A stretch of 26,751 nucleotides of DNA, taken from positions 1-26,751 of the forward strand of contig CAJTTA010000030.1 in assembly GCA_910579305.1 (NCBI GenBank), given 5' to 3'. The notes beneath the pieces are model-generated. The model worked only from the letters and a program-made list of their open reading frames with translations. It was not told where the DNA came from and did not search any database. Source of the stretch: an uncultured Muribaculaceae bacterium. Its GTDB lineage: Bacteria; Bacteroidota; Bacteroidia; Bacteroidales; Muribaculaceae. This document shows, in pieces, positions 11,799-18,987 of this stretch. The position numbers and the translations under genes are program-made. How positions within the stretch are numbered: position 1 is the stretch's first letter; every line of letters begins with the position of its first letter.

Positions 11799-13394
11799 AT
11801 GCGTATATCAAGGTCTCTTCTCTCGGCTCTGTGCCTTCTGTCGGTTTTGTGTGTCAGCGCCCATGTGCCTGCCAGGCCGGGGCGTCCGAAGCTTGTGGTG
11901 GCTATTGTGGTCGACCAGTTGCGCACGGATTATATAGAATATCTCACTCCGCTCATGTGCTCCGACGGTTTATCCCGCATGCGCAAGGAGGGGGCATACA
12001 TGCGTGATGTCACTTTCGGCCCTTCGCGTCTTGATGCCGTCTCTTCCACAGCACTGATATTCACCGGAGCGAATCCGGCCGACAATGGTGTGGCCGATGA
12101 CAAGGTGTGGGATGCGGCCGCTCTGCGCTCTCTCCCGGCGCTCAACGATCCTGCCACGGTGGGGGTGAACACATCTCTCACTCTGTCGGCCTCACCGCTG
12201 CTTCTCTCCACTGTCACCGATGAGCTTATGATAGACGGCGCAGGTCTTCCGCTCGCGCATGCCGTGGCAGCTGATCCGCAGATGTCTGTGATAATGGCCG
12301 GTCATGCCGGCTCGGGAGCGGCGTGGCTCAATACTGCCGACGGCCGCTGGGCCACATCTTCTTATTATAAGGAGCTGGCCTCTCCTGCCGTCAACCGGAA
12401 TTTCCGCTCTCCGCTCTCCTCCCGCATCGACACCATGCAGTGGAAGCCCATGTTGCCGCTCGACAGGTATCCCGGGTTGCCGGCCCAGAAGCGGCAGTAT
12501 GAATTCCGCCACACGTTTCCATCCCGAGCCAAGGATGTATACGAGCGCTTTGCAGCCTCTCCCAAGGGGAATGAAGAGGTGACGGATCTTGCCATAGATT
12601 ATCTGAAGAATCTGCAGCTCGGGAGGCGTGGAGATACGGTGGACATGCTCTGCATCGGGTATACCGCGGCACCCTTCCGGGATGTGAAGGATGGCGACTA
12701 TCGGCTTGAATTGCAGGACTCTTATCTGCGTCTCGACGCGCAGCTCGCAAGGCTGCTCAAGGCCATAGACTCTTCTGTGGGGCTATCCAACTGTGTCATA
12801 TTTCTCTCCGGCACAGGATATTACGATGATGCCGTGCCGATCGATGCCCGTTACCGTCTCCCCTCGGGCGACTTTTCCACCAAGAGGGCGATGGCTCTGC
12901 TCAACGGCTTTTTCTCTGCACGCTACGGGCCCGGCAACTATGTCGATGCCTTTGCCGGCGGTGGATTCTATATCTCGGCCAAGACTCTTGAGGCCAAGGG
13001 GGCCGACCCTTCGGAGGCCGCCCGTGCAGCCAAGGATTTTCTGCTGAAGATGAGTGGAGTGAGTGCCGTATACACCCTCTCCGATCTGCTCTCTCCCAAG
13101 GATGAGGAGGCGCGGCGTCTGCGTCTCTGCACCAATCCGCGCACGGCGCCTCAGCTCACTGTGACGCTCTCTCCCGGATGGAATCTCGTGGAAGACCACA
13201 CGTATCCCGTGGTCTCGACACCCGTGAGAAGAGGCAGTATCCTCTCGCCCGCATTCATCATGGCTCCCGGCACGGTCAATCCGCAGGTGCTCCGCGAGCC
13301 GGTGGAGGCCACGGCGCTTGCTCCCACACTCTCATCGCTGCTGCATATGCGCGCGCCTAACGGTGCCGCTTCCCGCCCCATCCCTCTCAACTGA
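11799..13394 (+). CDS. Exported alkaline-phosphatase-superfamily protein (PafA-like), apparently inactive
   Basis: A 531-aa protein with a signal peptide (residues 1 to about 21). I choose the ATG at 11799, 4 nt after the surE stop; an in-frame upstream ATG inside surE would hide the signal peptide. Fold landmarks of PafA-like phosphatases are present: VVAIVVDQLRTDY (Asp39 at the first metal-ligand position), FTGANP, VWD, RWATSSYY (182-189), SPKGNEEVTDLAIDYL (253-268), SYLRLDAQLARLL and a C-terminal ALAPTLSSLL. The catalytic parts have changed. The usual nucleophile Thr segment reads SRLDAVSSTA (76-85), the TDYxGH metal segment reads YTAAPFRD (287-294), the TADHG segment reads LSGTGYY (335-341), and the C-terminal THG-type His is not apparent. 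I infer a periplasmic pseudoenzyme, perhaps binding or scaffolding; activity with an unusual site cannot be excluded. Confidence 0.8.
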   Translation: MRISRSLLSALCLLSVLCVSAHVPARPGRPKLVVAIVVDQLRTDYIEYLTPLMCSDGLSRMRKEGAYMRDVTFGPSRLDAVSSTALIFTGANPADNGVADDKVWDAAALRSLPALNDPATVGVNTSLTLSASPLLLSTVTDELMIDGAGLPLAHAVAADPQMSVIMAGHAGSGAAWLNTADGRWATSSYYKELASPAVNRNFRSPLSSRIDTMQWKPMLPLDRYPGLPAQKRQYEFRHTFPSRAKDVYERFAASPKGNEEVTDLAIDYLKNLQLGRRGDTVDMLCIGYTAAPFRDVKDGDYRLELQDSYLRLDAQLARLLKAIDSSVGLSNCVIFLSGTGYYDDAVPIDARYRLPSGDFSTKRAMALLNGFFSARYGPGNYVDAFAGGGFYISAKTLEAKGADPSEAARAAKDFLLKMSGVSAVYTLSDLLSPKDEEARRLRLCTNPRTAPQLTVTLSPGWNLVEDHTYPVVSTPVRRGSILSPAFIMAPGTVNPQVLREPVEATALAPTLSSLLHMRAPNGAASRPIPLN

Positions 13395-13399
13395 TCCCG

Positions 13400-14764
13400 A
13401 TGATGGAAGAAAACGTCTCTTTGCTTGAATTGCTGCGGGGGGTGGGGATGGTCATCCATTCCTCCCCGGAGCTGCAGAACCGCTGGGTGGTGGCCGAGAT
13501 ATGCGACCTGCGCGGCAGTGGCGGCCATGTCTATTTCTCTCTTGTGGAGAAGGATGCCACAGGTGTGCCTGTGGCCACGGTGAGAGCCGCCATGTGGCGC
13601 GGCACGGCTCTCTCCCTGGGGCGCCGTTACGGTGCGCGCATGCGTGAGCTCATGGCAAACGGTAATGAGGTGCGCCTGCTCTGCTCAGTCACTTTTCATG
13701 AGAAATACGGCCTCTCGCTCACCGTGCATGACATAGACACCGAATATTACCGCGACACGACACGCATCCAGGCCATGATTCTCGCCGCTCTCAAGAAAGA
13801 GGGGATACTTGACCGCAATAAGAGTCTCGCGATGCCTGCGCCTGTGCAGCGGGTGGCCATAATATCCGCTCCCGGAGCGGCCGGGTATGGCGATTTCATG
13901 AATCAGCTGTCGCGCAATGCCTCCGGCATAGTCTTTTACACAAAGCTCTACGAGGCCGTGATGCAGGGCGAGCGGGTGAGCGGCACGGTGAGAGCCGCCA
14001 TAGAGCGCATAGAACTCACGGCCGATCTCTTCGACTGTGTCGTGATTATAAGAGGGGGCGGCGCTTCCACCGATCTTGCGGGTTTCGATGACCTGGAGCT
14101 GGCACGTGCCGTGGCCGGATGCATGCTTCCGGTGATAGTGGGCATAGGACATGAGCGAGACAACACGGTGCTCGATTTCGTGGCTCACACCCGTGTGAAG
14201 ACCCCCACTGCGGCAGCCGAATGGCTCATAGCCCAGGCCGAAGACGCCCTGGCCACTGCCATTGATCTTGCCACGCGTGTAGCTCATCTGGTGCAGAATA
14301 GGCTTACGGGCGATTTCAGGCAGCTTGAGCACATGGAAAACATGGTGCCTCTGCTTGCCCGCACGCGCATTGACGCCGCCCGCACGCGTATCGAGACTCT
14401 CTCCACCACAGTGCCTCTGCTCGTGAGGCGACAGGTGGACGGCGCTTCCCGCCGACTTGAGCGCGCTTCCCGCATAATAGACGGCGCAGGGCGTCAGTCC
14501 ATAGCCCGGGCCACTGCCCGCCTTCAGAATTTCGCGCCGTTGCTTCAGCAATGTGTGGCCCATCGCATGGCCCGCGAGAATGACCGTCTTGCCGCTCTTG
14601 CCGACAAGGTGAGGCTTCTCTCTCCCGACTGCGTGCTTGCCCGCGGCTATAGCATCACGCTCGATGCCTCTGGGCATGCCCTGCGCGATGCTGCGCAGGT
14701 GGCTCCGGGCACGCTGCTGCGCACGCGCCTTCAGAAAGGGGAGGTCACCTCTGTGTCAGAATAA
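13400..14764 (+). CDS. xseA: Exodeoxyribonuclease VII large subunit
   Basis: XseA (454 aa) is the catalytic subunit of exonuclease VII, which degrades single-stranded DNA in both directions in complex with several XseB subunits. The N-terminal OB-fold (about 1-110) has WVVAEICDLRGSGGHVYFSL. The catalytic domain shows RGGGASTDLAGFDD (from Arg218), GIGHERDNTVLDFVAHTRVKTPTAAAEWL (His251, Asp254), then a long Arg/Ala-rich coiled coil. The C-terminus has the family's DCVLARGYSIT segment. It begins 5 nt after the phosphatase-fold gene. The small-subunit gene xseB, often directly downstream, is absent: only 33 nt separate this stop from the next ATG. Confidence 0.95.
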   Translation: MMEENVSLLELLRGVGMVIHSSPELQNRWVVAEICDLRGSGGHVYFSLVEKDATGVPVATVRAAMWRGTALSLGRRYGARMRELMANGNEVRLLCSVTFHEKYGLSLTVHDIDTEYYRDTTRIQAMILAALKKEGILDRNKSLAMPAPVQRVAIISAPGAAGYGDFMNQLSRNASGIVFYTKLYEAVMQGERVSGTVRAAIERIELTADLFDCVVIIRGGGASTDLAGFDDLELARAVAGCMLPVIVGIGHERDNTVLDFVAHTRVKTPTAAAEWLIAQAEDALATAIDLATRVAHLVQNRLTGDFRQLEHMENMVPLLARTRIDAARTRIETLSTTVPLLVRRQVDGASRRLERASRIIDGAGRQSIARATARLQNFAPLLQQCVAHRMARENDRLAALADKVRLLSPDCVLARGYSITLDASGHALRDAAQVAPGTLLRTRLQKGEVTSVSE

Positions 14765-14797
14765 CTCTTAATCAGCTTATTAACATATATATCTATC

Positions 14798-15973
14798 ATG
14801 GAAAACTTCGTATTCTATTCTCCCACCGAATTTGTGTTCGGCCGCGACACCCAGGTGCAGACCGGCCCGCTTGTGAAGCGTTATGGCGGCACTACCGTGC
14901 TGCTCGTGAGCGGTGGCGGCAGTGTCGAGCGCTCGGGGCTGCTCGGCCAGGTGCGCGAGTCTCTCTCTCAGTCAGGCATAAAATATGTGGAGCAGAAGGG
15001 GATTGCGCCCAATCCCACCGATGACCGCGTGTATGAGGGCATAGACCTTGCCCGCGACCATGGCGTGGACTTTGTGCTGGCAGTGGGGGGCGGCTCGGTC
15101 ATCGACTCAGCAAAGGCTGTGGCCATAGGCGTGCCGTATGCCGGCGATTTCTGGGATTTCTACTGCGGCAAAGCGCAGCCGGAGCGTGCCCTTCCCGTCG
15201 GGGTTGTGCTCACTATTCCCGCCGCCGGCTCCGAAGGCAGCGGCAACTCTGTGATAACAAAGCTTGATGGGAAGCACAAGATTTCGGTGCGTTATCCCAT
15301 GATTCTGCGCCCACGCTTCGCAGTGATGAATCCGGAGCTCACCATGTCGCTTCCCTGGTTTCAGACTGCATGCGGCGTAGCCGACATGCTCTGCCACATC
15401 TACGAGCGTTACTTCTCCAATACCCCGGCCACCGACCTCACCGACTCCATAGCCGAGGCCATAATGCGCGACGTGATGGATAATGCGCTCACTCTCAAGG
15501 AAATGCCCGACGACTATGATGCTCGTGCATCGATAATGTGGGCCTCGACCCTGGCTCATAACGGACTCTGCGGCACAGGCAAGCAGGAGGACTGGAGCAG
15601 CCACCGCCTTGAGCACGAGATATCTGCATGGTACAATGTGGCGCATGGGGCCGGCCTGGCAGTTATGACCCCAGCCTGGATGCAGTATGTGGCCGAACGG
15701 AATCCGGGTAAAGTAATGCAATTTGCCGTCAATGTGATGGGCATATCGCCCGACGGCAAGACCGAAGCGGAAGTGTGCCGCCTCGGCATCGAATCCCTGC
15801 GCGGATTCTATCACACACTCGGCCTCACCACCTCTCTGCGCGAACTCATAGGAGGCGAACCTGATCTTGATCTCCTCACCGAGTCGCTGCGAGGCAATAT
15901 GGGCGATACTTTAGGCTTCTATGTGCCGCTCTCCATGGCCGATTGTCGCAAGATCTATGAAGCGGCTCTCTGA
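14798..15973 (+). CDS. Iron-containing alcohol dehydrogenase (YqhD/BDH-like)
   Basis: A 391-aa group III dehydrogenase that would interconvert aldehydes and alcohols with NAD(P)H. The nucleotide-binding GGGSVIDSAKA is at 97-107. The four metal ligands match those of YqhD-like enzymes by spacing: Asp196, His200, His269 and His283 (ADMLCH, SSHRLEHE, VAHGAG). The length is typical (about 385-390 aa). It lies 33 nt after xseA with no promoter seen, so it may be the last gene of the run; a strong hairpin follows. Substrate and NADH/NADPH preference cannot be read with confidence. Confidence 0.93.
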   Translation: MENFVFYSPTEFVFGRDTQVQTGPLVKRYGGTTVLLVSGGGSVERSGLLGQVRESLSQSGIKYVEQKGIAPNPTDDRVYEGIDLARDHGVDFVLAVGGGSVIDSAKAVAIGVPYAGDFWDFYCGKAQPERALPVGVVLTIPAAGSEGSGNSVITKLDGKHKISVRYPMILRPRFAVMNPELTMSLPWFQTACGVADMLCHIYERYFSNTPATDLTDSIAEAIMRDVMDNALTLKEMPDDYDARASIMWASTLAHNGLCGTGKQEDWSSHRLEHEISAWYNVAHGAGLAVMTPAWMQYVAERNPGKVMQFAVNVMGISPDGKTEAEVCRLGIESLRGFYHTLGLTTSLRELIGGEPDLDLLTESLRGNMGDTLGFYVPLSMADCRKIYEAAL

Positions 15974-15994
15974 GGCTGTATTTCCGCACAACTA

Positions 15995-16031
15995 ACAAGG
16001 CCGGTGCGTCATCACGACGCGCCGGCCTTGT
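15995..16031 (+). terminator. Strong hairpin after the alcohol dehydrogenase gene
   Basis: A 16-bp stem with one G-T pair (15995-16010 with 16016-16031) and a 5-nt ATCAC loop begins 21 nt after the stop. It is followed only by TCTCTTACCC, so the T-run is weak, but stem length and position fit the end of the secA-to-dehydrogenase transcript. Being nearly symmetrical it could also act on the other strand. Confidence 0.7.
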
Positions 16032-16745
16032 CTCTTACCCTGCTCGAGGGAAGATAGAAATTATTAATGTATATAACCCAAAATTATAACTGTGTAACCA
16101 TGGTTTAGAACTCATAGTCCGCCGGGCCGGCTCGCGGCCACGGATGTAGAGCGGTAACAATATAAGTTAGAACAGCATATTATTGTAACAATCATATCAC
16201 TAATCTGCGGAATCTGTATGTATATAAAAAAGAGGAGAGAGGCATCGACAGATTAGATTAGGAAATAGTAAAAAAATTAAGAATGTGCTGTGTGAAAACC
16301 GGGATGGGTCAGGCTATATCCCCGGGCAGGCTCAGTGCCCGCAGAGGGAAGAGCCGGGAGCGCATATGTGTGTGTGATTATTGTCATAGGCAGTAGGGGT
16401 TTTTATTATAAAGCACTCTTGAAGATTATTGCATATGCAAATGTCAAGGTATTGTATGAGTAATGTGAAAGCAAACGGTAATAAGCCTTTCAGCTCATAT
16501 ATAACGCGGCGTGATATGCAAATATTAGTGGCATAACGTTAAAGTGTATTGAAGCATGGAGTATTTTCATGCCGTTCATCAAGGGAGACAGAGCATGTTT
16601 AAAAAATAAATGTGAAATTTGGTGGCGGCTCTATTCCGGATAAAGTCAATTAAATTCAAACCCTCTCTCAAGGTAACACCATCTATCGAATGGAGGGCAT
16701 ATACAGGAGGTGCATCTGATTTTTCTGAGGAAAAACGCTCGGAAT
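16032..16745. other. Long intergenic region with inverted repeats, no gene recognised
   Basis: About 700 nt with no convincing ORF. Direct observations are: inverted repeat CTAATCTG (16200-16207) with CAGATTAG (16249-16256); a hairpin CGGGCA / TGCCCG at 16323-16341 within a GC-rich island (about 16298-16360) in otherwise AT-rich DNA; a 12-bp perfect palindrome TTGCATATGCAA at 16429-16440; and a repeat-like motif at 16650-16673 shared with 77-99. The GC island could be a structured RNA, but no promoter matching the local consensus was seen next to it and no known RNA family was recognised. Confidence 0.4.
16650..16673 (-). repeat. Short dispersed-repeat motif, second copy
   Basis: On the minus strand this reads CCTTGAGAGAGGG then TTTGAATTTAA. 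The copy at 77-99 reads CCTTAGAGAGTG then TTTGAATTTAA, a difference of one indel and one substitution. Flanking sequences differ. A GC-richer block about 10-30 nt away (GTGGCGGCTCTATTCCGG, 16622-16639) may belong to the same element here. Confidence 0.4.
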
Positions 16746-16756
16746 TGTAATTTTTT

Positions 16757-16787
16757 TTGCGATTTTCGCTAATCTTAGTTAACTTTG
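16757..16787 (+). promoter_or_regulatory. Promoter of the acyl-CoA synthetase gene
   Basis: TTG at 16757-16759, the end of an 8-T run, then 20 nt, then TAACTTTG at 16780-16787 is a full match to the Bacteroidetes -33/-7 consensus. The start point would be near 16793, giving a leader of about 70 nt. The 17-nt block TGTAATTTTTTTTGCGA (16746-16762) recurs exactly at 26691-26707, next to another promoter. Confidence 0.75.
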
Positions 16788-16863
16788 TAGGTGACTTAGG
16801 AGTTATATAAGTAGCTGTTTTCCTCGCAGCCTCTTCAGACATACTCTTTTATACCCCGTGCTT

Positions 16864-18528
16864 ATGTATCGTTATCCCGATAATTTCATCAAACTTTTTG
16901 AGAAAAGTTTCCGTCGCCACGCTCATCTTCCGGCCCTGTCGCTCTATGGCAAGCCGGGAGTGAAGAGCTATCTGCATCTGGCCAAGAACATTGCCTACAC
17001 GCATTTGTTGCTGAAAGAGATAGGAATAAACCCCGGTGACAAGATCGCTCTCTGCGGCAAGGACTCCGACATGTGGATAGAAACCTTCATGTCGATCATC
17101 ACCTATGGCGCCACGATTGTGCCCATCCTGCCCGATTTCAGCCCCGACGACATTGTGCACATACTCCGCCACAGCGGCGCCCGGCTATTCATGGTGAGCG
17201 ATGCCATTTTCCGCACCCTCTCCATAGGCAAGCTTAAGGATAACGAGGCGATCTTCTCACTCGATTCAGGCAAGCTCCTGGCCGGCAAGGATATGGATAA
17301 GGTGCAGCGTGCCCTCGACACTCTCCCCCAGAGATTTGCCGACAGCTACCCCAACGGATTCCGTCCTACCGACATCTCTTACCCCACCGTGAGCAACGAT
17401 GCCGTGATAGTGCTCAACTACACTTCCGGCACCACCGGCTTCTCAAAGGGTGTGATGCTCACAGGCTGGAATCTTGCCGGCAATGTAGTGTTCGGTCTCA
17501 GGAGCCGCCTCCACAAAGAGCGCACGCGTGTGCTCACCTTCCTCCCTCTCGCGCATGCCTACGGGTGTGCCTTCGACATGCTCACCCCCCTGGCGGCAGG
17601 CAGCCATATCACTGTGCTGGGACGCACACCTTCGCCCGCCGTGCTCCTCAAGGCCCTGAGCGAAGTGCGGCCGCATCTCATACTCAGCGTGCCCCTTGTC
17701 TTCGAAAAGATCTATCGCAAGCGCATAGAGCCGGTGATATCCACCCCGCGCATGCAGCAGATGCTCCAGACCCCCGTGCTGAAAAACATCGTGAAGCGCA
17801 AGCTGAGGCAGAAGCTCGTGAAGACGTTCGGAGGCTCTTTCCGTCAGGTAGTGATAGGGGGAGCGGCCCTCGACGCCGCCACCGAGGCTTTCCTGCGCAT
17901 GATCAATTTCCCCTTCACCGTGGGCTACGGCATGACCGAGTGCGGCCCCCTGGTGAGCTATACCCCCTGGAAAGAATTCATCCCCTCTTCCGCAGGCCGC
18001 ACCTTGCCGGAAATCATGGAGAGCCGTGTGGATAGTCCCGACCCCGAAAGCATCCCCGGAGAGATCCTGGTGCGCGGCCAGAATGTGATGGCCGGCTACT
18101 ACAATGCCCCGGAGCTTACGGCCCAGGTGATCGACAAGGACGGATGGCTGAACACGGGCGACATAGGCACCCGCTCGGCCGACGGCACCATCTTCCTGCG
18201 TGGCCGCTCCAAGACAATGATACTCAGCGCGTCGGGCCAGAATATATATCCCGAGGAGCTTGAAAGCAAGCTCAATGCCATGCCATTCGTGGCCGAAAGT
18301 ATCGTGGTAGACCGCCAGGGGCATCTCGTAGCACTTGTCTTTCCCGATCATGAGGCTCTGCGCGGCCGCAAGATTCCGTTGGAAAAGATACCTCTGCTCA
18401 TGGAGAAAATACGCGTGAAGCTCAATGGCAAGCTTGCGCCCTATGAGCAGCTGGCAGCCATTGAAGCAGTCGACAAAGAGTTTGAGAAGACTCCGAAACG
18501 CTCCATCAAGCGCTTCCTATATAAATGA
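16864..18528 (+). CDS. AMP-forming long-chain fatty acid-CoA ligase family protein
   Basis: A 554-aa adenylate-forming enzyme that would activate a fatty or aryl acid to acyl-AMP and then acyl-CoA. I start at ATG 16864 rather than the GTG two codons earlier. The ATP-binding P-loop YTSGTTGFSKG is at about 186-196, the adenine/substrate motif GYGMTECGP at about 354-362, NTGDIG at about 430-435, and the hinge GRSKTMILSASGQNIYPEE at about 447-465. The C-terminal catalytic Lys is probably in TPKRSIKRF. The length is slightly under that of long-chain FadD proteins (about 560-600 aa). It has its own promoter and stands alone between two non-coding gaps. Substrate chain length is not evident. Confidence 0.93.
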   Translation: MYRYPDNFIKLFEKSFRRHAHLPALSLYGKPGVKSYLHLAKNIAYTHLLLKEIGINPGDKIALCGKDSDMWIETFMSIITYGATIVPILPDFSPDDIVHILRHSGARLFMVSDAIFRTLSIGKLKDNEAIFSLDSGKLLAGKDMDKVQRALDTLPQRFADSYPNGFRPTDISYPTVSNDAVIVLNYTSGTTGFSKGVMLTGWNLAGNVVFGLRSRLHKERTRVLTFLPLAHAYGCAFDMLTPLAAGSHITVLGRTPSPAVLLKALSEVRPHLILSVPLVFEKIYRKRIEPVISTPRMQQMLQTPVLKNIVKRKLRQKLVKTFGGSFRQVVIGGAALDAATEAFLRMINFPFTVGYGMTECGPLVSYTPWKEFIPSSAGRTLPEIMESRVDSPDPESIPGEILVRGQNVMAGYYNAPELTAQVIDKDGWLNTGDIGTRSADGTIFLRGRSKTMILSASGQNIYPEELESKLNAMPFVAESIVVDRQGHLVALVFPDHEALRGRKIPLEKIPLLMEKIRVKLNGKLAPYEQLAAIEAVDKEFEKTPKRSIKRFLYK

Positions 18529-18632
18529 GACACTCCGGGATGGGTGGCCTTGCATCGCCCGCATATCCTTTCATGCAATAAAGCCTTCGGTTCAGCCGCA
18601 AGGTAGAGCGGCAAGCGCCGCCATGACATAGA

Positions 18633-18684
18633 GAGCAGCCCCGTCTGAGCGTAGGCCATAGCCGAAGCCGGGACGGGGCTGCTC
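18633..18684. repeat. 13-bp perfect inverted repeat in the convergent gap
   Basis: GAGCAGCCCCGTC (18633-18645) is exactly complementary to GACGGGGCTGCTC (18672-18684), with a 26-nt GC-rich loop. It lies about 105 nt after the AMP-ligase stop. There is no T-run on either side, so it is not a canonical terminator, but it may block read-through or protect the 3' end of the AMP-ligase mRNA. Confidence 0.6.
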
Positions 18685-18755
18685 AAGTATCCCGGTGCCC
18701 CCGCTGCCATTATCCGTGATATTGAGAGAAAGAGATGAGTGCATGCACTGCGGAG

Positions 18756-18797
18756 AAAAAAAGATGTCCATGAGGAGCATGCGCTCCCCGTGGACAT
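18756..18797 (-). terminator. Rho-independent terminator of giant gene B
   Basis: Read on the minus strand, a 15-bp stem (18783-18797 with 18764-18778, one G-T pair and one A-C mismatch, loop GCAT) is followed directly by a CTTTTTTT run (18763-18756). This is a classic intrinsic terminator. It lies about 190 nt beyond the stop of giant gene B, giving that mRNA a long 3' UTR. Confidence 0.85.
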
Positions 18798-18870
18798 ACT
18801 TGTTAAGGCCCGGGCGGTTAAGCCCAGGGAGAAAAATTTCCACGCATCCCCAATTCTACCCCTGGCTACA

Positions 18871-18966
18871 CTCCCGGTATCCCCGGGAGATCTCTTGCGG
18901 CTGCGGCGCCGGTCAGGGCCTCCGCAGCCTGTGATGGAACGTGGCGGGGGAGATAGAACCCGCCAC
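18871..18966 (-). repeat. Cluster of three GC hairpins in the 3' UTR of giant gene B
   Basis: Three short perfect inverted repeats follow one another: CTCCCGG/CCGGGAG (18871-18889), GGCTGCGG/CCGCAGCC (18899-18929) and GTGGCGGG/CCCGCCAC (18941-18966). The last begins only 22 nt from the stop codon. They lie between the stop and the terminator and so would be transcribed as a structured 3' UTR. Confidence 0.5.
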
Positions 18967-18987
18967 TGTCAGGTTGTAAGAAGAGTA

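Noticed and set aside
16079..16086. Minus-strand -7-like box CAAAATTA near the dehydrogenase terminator
   Set aside because: No -33 element, no G-tract or palindrome, and no gene to express on that strand; probably chance in AT-rich DNA.
16090..16360. Possible tRNA or SRP-type RNA in the GC island
   Set aside because: No T-loop consensus, no cloverleaf stems and no SRP apical-loop GGAAG motif could be found.
16579..16842. 87-codon minus-strand frame in the gap before the AMP-ligase gene
   Set aside because: It overlaps a full-consensus promoter and the repeat motif, has no domain and no promoter of its own; more likely the repeat reads open by chance.
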